Shown here in pieces: positions 1 to 8,778 of a DNA stretch of 22,051 nt. A program made the translations under genes and the position numbers. The number at the start of each line of letters is the position of its first letter. Positions within the stretch are counted from its first letter, which is position 1. The DNA is from a bacterium UBP17_UBA6191. Lineage in GTDB: Bacteria > Muiribacteriota > UBA6191. The stretch spans positions 1-22,051 of the forward strand of contig DITF01000022.1 in the NCBI GenBank assembly GCA_002422125.1, read 5' to 3'. The notes below the pieces were generated by a model. It was given only the letters and a program-made list of their open reading frames with translations, did not search any database and was not told the origin of the DNA.

Positions 1-1126
1 CCCAACCCAAAATCCGCTTCATATCCTTGCCAATAGCCGCAAATTTTCTTTGTTTATCCTCTTCATTTTTTTTAATTAAGGCAATCTGCCGAACAAACTC
101 CTGCTGATCCTTAAGATTTTGAAAAGAATATAAAAGTTCTATCCCCTGGCTTACTTCTTCTCTGGCTTCGGTAATTTTTCTGGCCAGATCCAACTCTAGT
201 CCAATAATGCGAAACAGGGCCGTAAAATCCTTATAGTTTTCCACATTCTTGGGATACCCTTGGGTCAAACCAATGGTTGCGGGCAGTAACGAGCGCAGAT
301 CAAAGTCTAAATCTGGCACACTGAGAAATGAATTAAACTCCACCGGAAACTCAATTTTTTCCTCCAGACCTCTGGCATAGCTGGAAATGAATTCTGCCAT
401 CCAAGGCTTAAAATTAAGCTCCCCAAAAAATCTGCCCAGATAGTCTTGAACCTGTTGTCCAAACCTCAGGCTGATTTGGGCCGGGGTTCGGCCTTCCTCA
501 ATCCTGTATGTTGGATCCATCAAACCTCCAAAAATTTTCATGGAGTTTTCCAACATTCTGGAACGGGCATAAGCCCAAAGACTCAATCTTAAAACCGAGG
601 CCGTTTCAATTTGCTGATTTCCGATTTTGGGAAATGGTGCCACAAAAAATGTGCGAACATTTTTATCCTTGGCTCCAATCCAGTTGGAGCGAATGCCGCT
701 CTCAACGGAAAGCTCAAGCCTGACTCGATGGATTGGGCGAAACCTTTCATAAATATGGCCCGGAATGCGCACTGTGCCTAAATCTCGATCGCGATCGGAT
801 ATGGCTCGCTCAAACTTAAGCTGCCATTTCTCAGGAAAATAGGGGTAATTTACATCCTCATAATAACGAATCTGAATTTTGGAGGTGGCCGAATCTCTTC
901 CTGAGTTGTTCTCGACAGTTATGGCAATACCTAAATCCTGAGCCGGATGGGTAATTACAAAGGCTTCCCCTTCCCCAGGTACAATTTCCGTCATGACACT
1001 TAAAGCATGAAATGCCCTGTATGCAATTGTGGCCTTACCTACAATTTGCAGATCCGTTCCAAAGCCAAAGGTACTCAGCAAAAAGCTCAGCAACAAACAG
1101 TTATAATATACTCTCAATTTTGGCAT
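1..1126 (-). CDS. Secreted protein of unknown function (3' end cut off by window)
   Basis: The reading frame is open from an ATG at 1126 to the left edge, giving 375 complete codons and no stop. The start lies inside the end of dnaX (26-base overlap) and has an AGGA five bases upstream, so translation is probably coupled to dnaX. The N-terminus (MPKLRVYYNCLLLSFLLSTF) is a typical signal peptide, probably cleaved near residue 23, so the protein should be exported. The mature part starts with beta-strand-like sequence (about residues 25-170, an Ig-like or adhesin-like pattern with many aromatic and charged residues) and becomes helical and charged towards the visible end. I recognise no family. 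Position at the end of a long operon of exported unknowns plus dnaX and aroC does not define a function. Confidence 0.75.
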   Translation of the reverse strand, partial: MPKLRVYYNCLLLSFLLSTFGFGTDLQIVGKATIAYRAFHALSVMTEIVPGEGEAFVITHPAQDLGIAITVENNSGRDSATSKIQIRYYEDVNYPYFPEKWQLKFERAISDRDRDLGTVRIPGHIYERFRPIHRVRLELSVESGIRSNWIGAKDKNVRTFFVAPFPKIGNQQIETASVLRLSLWAYARSRMLENSMKIFGGLMDPTYRIEEGRTPAQISLRFGQQVQDYLGRFFGELNFKPWMAEFISSYARGLEEKIEFPVEFNSFLSVPDLDFDLRSLLPATIGLTQGYPKNVENYKDFTALFRIIGLELDLARKITEAREEVSQGIELLYSFQNLKDQQEFVRQIALIKKNEEDKQRKFAAIGKDMKRILGW

Positions 1127-2795
1127 CAAGTTCCTGAACCAGACGAGCTACCGAGGGATCCTTTAAGATTTTGCGCTTTAATTCCTCGGCTACCTGATTC
1201 TCTCCCTGCCTACTTTCGGATGAAATGCGACCTTGATTGACAGATCGGGAAGGATTGTTGGGATTTTGTGACACTGGCAGGGTCGATGGTGGGTTTCCCA
1301 AAACCAATTCCAGAGGATAATCCTTATTAAATTTCTGATCGATCAGCAGGCGAATTTTACTAAAATTTTTGGTGTCCTGAACCTTATTAAAGTGAAACTG
1401 AAACTGAGGGGCAAAATACAATACCAGTTTCTCGGAATCAATTCCCGGCTGGGCCGGTTCGATCAGAGCATAAGTTATAGGATCCCTGGTTTTTAACTCT
1501 CGTCTTACCAACTCCCAGTTTTTGACATTGTCGGGGAATTCATCCAAGGTGGTATCACGAATCACAGGCTTTTTTAAGTCAGCCTCAAATGCTGTAGCTG
1601 GGTTTGCAGAAACTGTCCGAGGCTCAGCAACTTTAGTCGCTACAGTCCCTGAATGTATCTTTTTCTCAAGCTCGCCCACCTTTTTTTTCAGACTCTCCAC
1701 GGATCTTGATTCCTGAACATCTTTTTGGGTTAGAAAAGATTCCTGAGCTTGCAATAAACCCAGTTGCAGGTGCATGGAAGGAAATAGAGAGCGAGCCATA
1801 GCATCTTGAACCTGCAACAATTGCCTGATTAATTGCGCCCAGTGAACCGACTCCAATTTTAGACACTCCGATGGTAGTTTTTCGGCCTCCCTAGGTACCT
1901 GAAGGCAAAAATAAAGACCATCTTCCACTCTTTGCAAAAGCTGTCGCATCAGATCAGATGGCTGTTTGCCCAAAGAAAATAGCTGGTTGAGGCGAGATAA
2001 CAACACTGCTCTTTCATTTTGAATGATCCCCATCAACAGTGCATCAATATGCTCAAGAGCAGTTTCCCCCGTCATCTCAAGATACTCATTAGTACTAACC
2101 CGATTACCACAGAGATGAACGGCTTGCTCAAGAAGTGTCAGGGAATCCCTTAACCCTCCCCCCCCTTTTTCCACAATCCTATCCAAAACGCCTGGTTCCA
2201 CCTCATACCCTTCAGCCTCCGAGACAGCCCTTAACCGTTCGCGCACAGCCATTGGTGCAATTAAGGTAAACTCAAGCCGAATACAACGAGAATGAATGGT
2301 AGGCAATAATTTTTCAGGCTCTGTGGTTGCCAGAATAAAAATACACCAGGATGGAGGCTCTTCCAGGGTTTTTAAAAAAGCATTAGAGGCTTCCTTGGTC
2401 AGCATGTGCGCCTCGTCAATGACAAAAACTTTGTAATACCCTTTACCCGCCATGGGGGCAACCTGAGCCTGCTCCCGAATGACGCGGAATTCATCAATAC
2501 CACGGTTGCTGGCAGCATCCATTTCCAGATAATCAGGATACACACCTTTTTGAAAGGACAGACAATGGGCACACGAGTGACAGGCCATCCCGTCGTCTGG
2601 GCTGATACAATTTAAGGTTTTGGCAAAAATTTTGGCCGCTGAGGTTTTACCCGTACCTCTGGGACCGGAAAACATCCAGGCATGAGTTATATCTCTCGAC
2701 TTCAAAACACTTTTGAGTACTCTGACAACAGAGGATTGACCGCTAAACTCTTCAAAACCTCGTGGGCGATATTTTCGATATAAACTACCTTTCAT
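1101..2795 (-). CDS. dnaX: DNA polymerase III subunit tau/gamma (clamp loader ATPase)
   Basis: 564 residues. This is the AAA+ motor of the clamp loader that loads the beta sliding clamp on DNA. Visible motifs: RKYRP start (residues 7-11), Walker A GPRGTGKTS (44-52), a four-Cys zinc module (C63, C72, C75, C78), Walker B VIDEAH (125-130), LATTEPEKL sensor 1, the HSRC arginine-finger segment (168-171) and the GGxRDSL sensor 2 region. A charged linker then leads to a tau-like C-terminus. The start overlaps the upstream TPR gene stop (ATGA) and has AGGGG five bases upstream. A slippage signal at codons 370-372 should also give a short gamma form (separate entry). Length is near but below E. coli DnaX (643). 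Family identification is secure. Confidence 0.97.
   Translation of the reverse strand: MKGSLYRKYRPRGFEEFSGQSSVVRVLKSVLKSRDITHAWMFSGPRGTGKTSAAKIFAKTLNCISPDDGMACHSCAHCLSFQKGVYPDYLEMDAASNRGIDEFRVIREQAQVAPMAGKGYYKVFVIDEAHMLTKEASNAFLKTLEEPPSWCIFILATTEPEKLLPTIHSRCIRLEFTLIAPMAVRERLRAVSEAEGYEVEPGVLDRIVEKGGGGLRDSLTLLEQAVHLCGNRVSTNEYLEMTGETALEHIDALLMGIIQNERAVLLSRLNQLFSLGKQPSDLMRQLLQRVEDGLYFCLQVPREAEKLPSECLKLESVHWAQLIRQLLQVQDAMARSLFPSMHLQLGLLQAQESFLTQKDVQESRSVESLKKKVGELEKKIHSGTVATKVAEPRTVSANPATAFEADLKKPVIRDTTLDEFPDNVKNWELVRRELKTRDPITYALIEPAQPGIDSEKLVLYFAPQFQFHFNKVQDTKNFSKIRLLIDQKFNKDYPLELVLGNPPSTLPVSQNPNNPSRSVNQGRISSESRQGENQVAEELKRKILKDPSVARLVQELDAKIESIL
1666..1698 (-). promoter_or_regulatory. Predicted dnaX slippage/-1 frameshift site giving gamma
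   Basis: On the coding strand, eight A followed by G (1688-1680) sit in frame as AAA AAA AAG, which contains the classical A AAA AAG slippery heptamer. An SD-like GGAG (1698-1695) lies 8 bases upstream of the heptamer, close to the E. coli dnaX arrangement. A -1 slip after codon 372 adds four residues (GGRA) and stops at TGA (1668-1666), giving a 376-residue product that ends after the clamp-loader domains. Translational frameshifting occurs at this motif in E. coli dnaX, and transcriptional slippage on a poly-A tract occurs in Thermus dnaX. I see no strong hairpin immediately downstream; a weak one (AGCGAC/GTTGCT) lies about 38 bases away. Confidence 0.65.
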
Positions 2796-4873
2796 TCCTG
2801 CCCCTTACGATACTGAAGAATTCGTACCAGACTATCTCTGTTTTCTTTACAAACAGAGGCAAAACGATTGTTCTCTGTAGCTGACATGGATAACACCCTG
2901 TCGTAGGCTTCAATGGCTTTTTCATACTCATAACTACCCTGCCAGGATAAGGCATAGAGATACCACACTTCAGCCGAATCTCCAAACTGCTGCAAAGCCT
3001 TGGTTAAGAGGGTTAAGTTTTTATCAAAGGCATCTGTGGCCTGATAGGAATAACTCAACCACAAAGTACTTTCCAAATCCATGAGAACATTATTATTGGC
3101 CGTAATGGCTTTTTCCATTTGGGAAATTACCGAAAAATAACTGGCTTGCGCCCAAGCAGCCTGAGCATTCAGGCGGCAAGCTTCCCTAAGCATGGCCTGG
3201 GCTTGCAATAGAGAATCTTTGTCATCTTTGGCAATATCCAGCATGCGTTCCAGTAACTCAGAGGCCTGCATCGGATAATCATAATCAAGATAATTTCTAG
3301 CCATCTGAAGTCTGGCCTTATGCAGGGATGGATTTGTGTCCAGAGCTCGCTTCAAAAAGGCCAGTTCACGGCTGTATTCACGGCTCTTTTTGGGCCGCAT
3401 GGATAGAATACGGCCGGCATACTCATACAACTCCCCCACTTCTTTATGAGCCGGAATCGCATCCTGTTCCACCCAATAGGCAAAGCGGGTAGCGATCTCT
3501 ATGGACTTTGGGGAAAGAAGCTGCCGGTTTTTTATCTCGTGCTCAAAAGTTCTATGGATCACTTCAAATAGCATCTGATATACCTCTAAAGACTGTGGAT
3601 TCAGCTCCCTGCAAGTATTTAAGTAACGGCGTACCAAATCATCATCTGTGCCCAAACGCATCAAAACTCTGGCACTATCCAAAAGATTTTCCATAGCGTA
3701 AGCAATCTGGGCGCTTAATCGGGTATCTTCGGAGTACCACTTGGGAAATCGCTCCTTTAAAATCTGTAGAAAAGAAGCCAAGGCATTTTGTTTCAGACTC
3801 TTCAAAAGAAGTTCTCCTGCCTCATATGTACTTTCTTCAGGAGCCCGAATCAATCGGACATAATTTAGAAGATAAGAAGCTCCCTCATCCCAGGTATTCA
3901 AATCCTCGGGGTATTGAATCAGCATTTTACCCAATTCAAATAGAGTATTAGGATTCTCACTGGACACTAAAAGCAAACTTTTTAGTTTATCAATGCCTTT
4001 GGCTTTCTCGCGAAAACGAAAAAACAAATCTGCTTCCTGTTTAATTTCGTCCAGTCCATATTCGTAGCCCCAGGCACTTAAAAGATGTTGAAGCTGTTTG
4101 ACTTTTTCTGTCATCTTCTCAGATGTTGCCAACTCCATAGCCACATTGATATAGACCTGACACAGTGAAAACTGTTTTCTGTCATATAAAATTCTGGCAT
4201 AGGAATAAAGAAATATCCGATCAAAATCAGGCTTTTTAAACTCCTGATCAAAATAGAGTTTAGCCTTTTCGATATGTCCATGAAACAGGTAATAATCTGC
4301 CACTTGTCCCCAACGAAAGTCCCCGTAATGCTCTCTGCTGACAAGATACTCATAAATTTGGGCCAGAAAAGGCACATGCACCCCAGATTCCAATTCCTTG
4401 ATCAGTTCATACTGGCGACCACGACGGTGAGACAGTCCCTCATAAAGCCTTAGAAAATTATTCCAGGCCTTTTTTGGATCTTTATTGGAATTTAATATGA
4501 CGGACATGGTCAGCATTTTTTCATAAAAAGGATCTTCTCGACCCTGGGGCAATATATACGAGGATACGGACTCAGCCAGAGACAAGAGCTTTTCCGATTG
4601 TTTGGTGTTTTCGTAAATTTCGGCCAATAGCTGAAATACCAATAAGTCCCGAGGCTTAAGATAAAGGGCCATTTCCAAAACTTCCTGGGCCTGCTCATAA
4701 GACTTTTCTTCCATCAGAATAGTGGCAGCCTCCATCAGATCATCAAACTGATACCTGCCTGACGATGCAGGATTGGAACCCGTTAAGGACAATGCATTGC
4801 CAGTAATTTCAGTGCGCAAGGAGTTGGCAAAAGGCTTGGGGGAAATCAGAAGTAAAAGCAGTAAAAAATACAT
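2792..4873 (-). CDS. Exported TPR-repeat protein
   Basis: 693 residues. It begins with a signal peptide (MYFLLLLLLISPKPFANS), so it is probably periplasmic or surface-attached. The rest is almost wholly helical with TPR-like repeats: clear units near residues 45-110 (alternating small/large hydrophobics, 'A..LEMALYLKP') and at the end (about 640-685, 'AIEAYDRVLSM'), with more divergent repeats between. TPR superhelices bind other proteins; no enzymatic motif is visible. A perfect AGGAGG SD sits nine bases before the ATG and is formed by the last two Arg codons of aroC, so the gene is coupled to aroC. Its own stop overlaps the dnaX start (ATGA). Partner and role are unknown; assembly or scaffolding of the neighbouring exported proteins would be a guess. 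Confidence 0.85.
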   Translation of the reverse strand: MYFLLLLLLISPKPFANSLRTEITGNALSLTGSNPASSGRYQFDDLMEAATILMEEKSYEQAQEVLEMALYLKPRDLLVFQLLAEIYENTKQSEKLLSLAESVSSYILPQGREDPFYEKMLTMSVILNSNKDPKKAWNNFLRLYEGLSHRRGRQYELIKELESGVHVPFLAQIYEYLVSREHYGDFRWGQVADYYLFHGHIEKAKLYFDQEFKKPDFDRIFLYSYARILYDRKQFSLCQVYINVAMELATSEKMTEKVKQLQHLLSAWGYEYGLDEIKQEADLFFRFREKAKGIDKLKSLLLVSSENPNTLFELGKMLIQYPEDLNTWDEGASYLLNYVRLIRAPEESTYEAGELLLKSLKQNALASFLQILKERFPKWYSEDTRLSAQIAYAMENLLDSARVLMRLGTDDDLVRRYLNTCRELNPQSLEVYQMLFEVIHRTFEHEIKNRQLLSPKSIEIATRFAYWVEQDAIPAHKEVGELYEYAGRILSMRPKKSREYSRELAFLKRALDTNPSLHKARLQMARNYLDYDYPMQASELLERMLDIAKDDKDSLLQAQAMLREACRLNAQAAWAQASYFSVISQMEKAITANNNVLMDLESTLWLSYSYQATDAFDKNLTLLTKALQQFGDSAEVWYLYALSWQGSYEYEKAIEAYDRVLSMSATENNRFASVCKENRDSLVRILQYRKGQE

Positions 4874-4876
4874 GCC

Positions 4877-5869
4877 TCATAACCTCCTGGTACGAGCAAT
4901 CAGAAAAAAATCTGCCAAAACCACCGCTAACATGGATTCCACAATGACAGGGGCACGATAAGCCACGCAGGGATCATGTCGGCCCTTAAGTTTTAAGCAT
5001 ACAGGATTTCCTTCTTTGTCTACAGTTTTCTGAGGCAGAAAAATGGATGCCGTAGGTTTAAAACTGACGCGAACCACAATTGGCTGCCCAGTGCTAACCC
5101 CTCCTAGCACCCCACCAGAATGATTGGACAAAAAGCCTGTTTCATCCATTTGATCATTGTGAGATGAGCCTGACATCTCTACGCATTCGCGACCAGATCC
5201 AATTTCCACACATTTTACGGCTGGAATAGACATCATGGCATAGGCAATCCTGGCATCCAGCTTTTCATAGACTGGTTCTCCTAGTCCCACCGGGACTCCA
5301 GTAGCCACAACCTCAACTAAACCCCCTAGGGAATCCCCCTTCTGTTTGGCCTGCAAAACTGCCTCTTGAATCGATTGCATATCCATGTACTGGCCCACCT
5401 GTACCAATCGGGAATTTATACCAACCGATGAGGGGAGAATCTGTTTGGCAACAGCTCCTGCAATCACTCGAGCCACAGTTTCTCTGGCACTGGCCCTGCC
5501 CCCCCCTAAAGGGTCCCATATTCCATATTTTTTATCCCAGGCATAATCCGCGTGCCCTGGTCGATAGACTCCCAAAAAATCAAGATAAGCATCTGACTTT
5601 ACATCCAGATTGCGAATCAGAAAACTAAGTGGGGCCCCAGTGGTCACACCCTCTACCAAGCCAGACAACAGCTCAAACTGATCCGGTTCCTTCCGTGATG
5701 TCATATATTTAGACTGACCAGGCCGGCGGCGGCTAAGGGATTCATTTATGCTATTAAGATTCAGACATATTCCGGCCGGAACTCCATCCAAAACCACTCC
5801 GATAGCTTTCCCATGTGACTCTCCCCAAGAGGAAAAACGAAAGAGAAGCCCAAAGGAGTTAAACCCCAC
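4877..5869 (-). CDS. aroC: Chorismate synthase
   Basis: Converts 5-enolpyruvylshikimate-3-phosphate to chorismate with reduced FMN, the last shikimate-pathway step, in the cytoplasm. Family signatures are clear: NSFGLLFRFSSWGESHG at the start (with a catalytic His), RRRPGQS, GHADYA (second catalytic His), GGGRASARETVARVIAGA, and RHDPCVAYRAPVIVE near the end. I chose the GTG at 5869 because it puts the conserved NSFG motif three residues from the N-terminus, as in the family, and gives 330 residues, near the usual 350-360. A longer frame can start at a TTG at 5911 but adds 14 residues without homology and its SD is too close. With the GTG start the gene overlaps the upstream subtilase gene by 11 bases. 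Confidence 0.95.
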   Translation of the reverse strand: MGFNSFGLLFRFSSWGESHGKAIGVVLDGVPAGICLNLNSINESLSRRRPGQSKYMTSRKEPDQFELLSGLVEGVTTGAPLSFLIRNLDVKSDAYLDFLGVYRPGHADYAWDKKYGIWDPLGGGRASARETVARVIAGAVAKQILPSSVGINSRLVQVGQYMDMQSIQEAVLQAKQKGDSLGGLVEVVATGVPVGLGEPVYEKLDARIAYAMMSIPAVKCVEIGSGRECVEMSGSSHNDQMDETGFLSNHSGGVLGGVSTGQPIVVRVSFKPTASIFLPQKTVDKEGNPVCLKLKGRHDPCVAYRAPVIVESMLAVVLADFFLIARTRRL

Positions 5870-8603
5870 GAAAACCAACTTTAACCGAATCACCCCAACC
5901 AAGAATCTCAAACTCCCTGCCTGTACGACTCAATAACTCCCAGGCGCGACGATAGGAGCTACGGGCCAAAGCATCCTTTTGGGCCAACTCTCCAATGCAG
6001 GATGGCAAAATCACATCCGGTTTGATCTCTTCGATCAGTTGGTAAAATAGATCCATTTCCTTGATGTCATCACTTATGGGTAGTGGAACAAACAATAGGT
6101 GGGTCTTAAAATCCTTTCCGGCCTGACGAATAACCTGCAAAGCGGAACGATTATCCACCTCACCTAAAACTAACAGATTTAGTTTTTCGGTTATGCTGAT
6201 ACGAAAGGAGCGCATATCAATATCTGTGACCATTGGATAGCGGTAGCGACCTGGTAAAGCCTCAATCTGGATGGACATATCATATGGCCCCAAGGAATAA
6301 AGTTCGCGTTTCTCCCAGGCTTCAAAACCAATTACCCCGTTTAAACACAGATTCTCCATTCCCGAAGGCACAATAACCAGTTTATCATCACTAATCATGC
6401 GATTTACTATGTCCAGATCCAGATGATCCGGTAGCCTATGGGTCACAAAGGCAATATCTAGTAGTCGGGTTATCTCAGGAAAAATATCGGAACGAATTTT
6501 CCAGTACATATCCCATACATGCTGACAGGAAACAACATCAATCCCCAGATTAAGGGTAGGTGTTTCAAGGATATACCCCCCGTTATACATCTGATGAATC
6601 AAAAGCCCATCTTCCACATCATGAACCTTCAATTGATTGAGAACCTTTTGCATTCTTCTTTCAAAAAAGTCTCTAAGCTGAGGACTTTTGGAAATTGCCG
6701 GAAAAGCCAAAATTCTGTCCATCTCAAATAGAGCTTCGCGGTGTTCTTCTGACTGAAATCGAATGCTTTTTATCTTGTCCAAAGCCGTCTCTACTCTCTC
6801 CAAAGAGCGCCGAATTGCTGGAGTGCCGTAGACTACAAACTGTGAGTTAAATCCTCCATAGCCATCATATACCTTGCTGATATTGTCCGGATCGTCCATC
6901 CAGTGCAGGCCATCGACTAAAAACTTATAGGCATGGGTACCCTGATCTTCAAACTCAAGCTCAACGCTCCATTCACCAGCTTCTGACTTTTGCATCGGGG
7001 TGCCATTTTTCCATTGATTAAATGACCCCATGACCTCTACCGATTTGGCTTCCCCCCTGTATCTGAGGGTAACCCGGTTGTCGCGAATCTGGGGATAGGC
7101 AAAACCTGGGCTATGCACTCTCTTTTTGGCAGAACGCACAGCTTCTTTGGCCTGAACCACCCCGCAACCCTGCCTTTCTACAGGCACATTATCCAGTCTT
7201 TTGGCGGACTGCATGAGGATTTCTTTGACATTTTCAGGACTTAAAGACGAATTGGCCTCCAGCATTTGCGCAATAATGGAACAGATAATGGGGGCCGAAA
7301 AAGAAGTCCCATCCACATGCTGGTAGTGTGGGCTTATCAGCTTAAACTCACGAACCTTCTGATCCATAAAATTTTTCTTACCCTGAAAATCCAGAGCCTG
7401 CAAGGTCATAAAAAATGGAATGGGATAATTATAGTTATCCAAAATCTCTTCAAAATGTTTGGCGGTTCGGGCATGAGCCAAGGCCCATACCAGTTCGGCC
7501 TCACGATAAAACTCGGTACCGGGAAGAGTTGGGGCTGCGACCCATATTCCAGGCGCAATAATCTCTGGTTTCAAAATTCCATCAGCAGTCACACCAAAAC
7601 TGGAGTGATACATATTATGAGTCCTAGATTCCAGAGAGTTTCTATCGTCCAAGCCCCCGACTGTAATTACACTAGGACTATTTCCAGGGGGAGTGACCCT
7701 CATCCAGCTTTCATTACCGGCCGCAACCACCACATTGATTCCAGCCTGAATGGCTTCCTCAGCCGCATGATTAATAGAGGATTCCCGAAAGGATGCCGTT
7801 TCATCTCCAGCCCCTAGTGAAATATTCAAAATCCTTAAATTGTAGCGCTTTTGCTTGCGAATGGCCCATTCAATGCCAGAGACGATGGCTTCCGTCGTAA
7901 AACCTTCTTGGCCCATTACCTTAAGTAAGGCCACATTGGCCTCTGAGGCAATCCCCTTGTAAAGCCCATTACTAAGATACCCGTTTCCAACCGCACTGAC
8001 ACAGGTCTGCATTCCGTGCCAGCTATGAATATCCGGCTTTTCAAAATTGGACTTGGCCGCATTCGGTGATCCTAGATCCTTATAAGCCACCACCCGACGA
8101 TAGGGCTTCATAATATCAGGATGGGGATAAAACCCCCCGTCCAGAAATCCAATACAAATACCCTTTCCCGTATAGGCTGGATCCGCATCCAGTCTTAGCG
8201 GAGTAGGTAGTATTGTATACTCGTCTTTTCTGTGGATAACTCGGGTACTTTTTAGCTCCCGGACAAATTCAGCCTCCAGATTTTTTTGTAAAAGCTCTTC
8301 AAACTCCGATTGACTCCGATTACGAAGACTCGGACTAAAAAGATAAGTGCCAGACTGGCTCATTTGTTGCCGCAGCCGAATCAGAGTTTCATGTGGCAGT
8401 TGCCCCATCCATTCATCCTGTACCTTCAAGCGAGTGCTATCAGTGCGAATTTTTGCCAGAGCCAACACATCAAGACCAGTGGTATAAAACAATTCAATAA
8501 ACAACCGATCCTCGCGAGAAATTTTCTCAGAATCCATCTCTTGCCAAGTGCGGGCTTTAAGGTTTTTATCCAATTGCAAACTATGAAAAAAACTATCAAT
8601 CAC
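5859..8603 (-). CDS. Cytoplasmic subtilase with CBM48 and metallo-beta-lactamase-like domains
   Basis: 914 residues, no signal peptide. Residues 1-130 are a helical N-terminal region. Residues 135-495 are an S8 subtilisin domain with the full triad D155 (FLDGG), H196 (WHGMQ) and S434 (GTSFSAP) plus oxyanion N297 (AAGNES); about 70 extra residues (358-428) precede the Ser motif. Residues 505-592 are an AMPK-beta/CBM48-type glycogen-binding module retaining the four key positions (W531, K560, W568, N586). Residues 660-914 resemble a metallo-beta-lactamase fold of the UlaG/YycJ type, with THRLPDHLD (721-729) in place of HxHxDH, so one metal-ligand His is lost. The GTG start has GGAGG seven bases upstream and overlaps the preceding stop (GTGA). 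Likely a cytoplasmic protease with carbohydrate binding; substrate unknown. Confidence 0.85.
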   Translation of the reverse strand: MIDSFFHSLQLDKNLKARTWQEMDSEKISREDRLFIELFYTTGLDVLALAKIRTDSTRLKVQDEWMGQLPHETLIRLRQQMSQSGTYLFSPSLRNRSQSEFEELLQKNLEAEFVRELKSTRVIHRKDEYTILPTPLRLDADPAYTGKGICIGFLDGGFYPHPDIMKPYRRVVAYKDLGSPNAAKSNFEKPDIHSWHGMQTCVSAVGNGYLSNGLYKGIASEANVALLKVMGQEGFTTEAIVSGIEWAIRKQKRYNLRILNISLGAGDETASFRESSINHAAEEAIQAGINVVVAAGNESWMRVTPPGNSPSVITVGGLDDRNSLESRTHNMYHSSFGVTADGILKPEIIAPGIWVAAPTLPGTEFYREAELVWALAHARTAKHFEEILDNYNYPIPFFMTLQALDFQGKKNFMDQKVREFKLISPHYQHVDGTSFSAPIICSIIAQMLEANSSLSPENVKEILMQSAKRLDNVPVERQGCGVVQAKEAVRSAKKRVHSPGFAYPQIRDNRVTLRYRGEAKSVEVMGSFNQWKNGTPMQKSEAGEWSVELEFEDQGTHAYKFLVDGLHWMDDPDNISKVYDGYGGFNSQFVVYGTPAIRRSLERVETALDKIKSIRFQSEEHREALFEMDRILAFPAISKSPQLRDFFERRMQKVLNQLKVHDVEDGLLIHQMYNGGYILETPTLNLGIDVVSCQHVWDMYWKIRSDIFPEITRLLDIAFVTHRLPDHLDLDIVNRMISDDKLVIVPSGMENLCLNGVIGFEAWEKRELYSLGPYDMSIQIEALPGRYRYPMVTDIDMRSFRISITEKLNLLVLGEVDNRSALQVIRQAGKDFKTHLLFVPLPISDDIKEMDLFYQLIEEIKPDVILPSCIGELAQKDALARSSYRRAWELLSRTGREFEILGWGDSVKVGFRGV

Positions 8604-8776
8604 TGGCTAACCTCCAGCACAAACCTTCGATAAAACCACAAAACCTTTTGTGGGGCATCAATCCAGGCCGGATACCGTTCCCTGATTTTGTTAAGCAGGT
8701 GTTCCTCTGTCTGGTAGTGGTAGTCAAAAAGTTCCTTATCGACATCGCGATTACAGATTGGACAAAGTTGTTTCAT
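8600..8776 (-). CDS. Small C2H2-type zinc-finger protein
   Basis: 58 residues starting MKQLCPICNRD. C5-x2-C8-x11-H20-x5-H26 fits a C2H2-type zinc site; the rest is a charged helix (NKIRERYPAW). A longer frame to 8857 exists, but I chose the ATG at 8776 because the zinc motif starts directly after it, it lies two bases after the stop of the preceding gene, and a GGGA lies ten bases upstream. The stop overlaps the GTG of the subtilase fusion (GTGA), so the two are probably made together, perhaps as partner or regulator. The family is unknown to me. Binding of nucleic acid or protein is inferred only from the finger. Confidence 0.7.
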   Translation of the reverse strand: MKQLCPICNRDVDKELFDYHYQTEEHLLNKIRERYPAWIDAPQKVLWFYRRFVLEVSQ

Positions 8777-8778
8777 AT

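Noticed and set aside
5870..5911. Extended aroC N-terminus from a TTG
   Set aside because: Adds 14 residues before the conserved NSFG start motif; the SD-like GGGAG is only one base from the TTG.
7266..7817. 183-codon open frame on the plus strand
   Set aside because: Lies wholly antisense to the well-supported subtilase domain, with no SD, no protein-like composition and no family.
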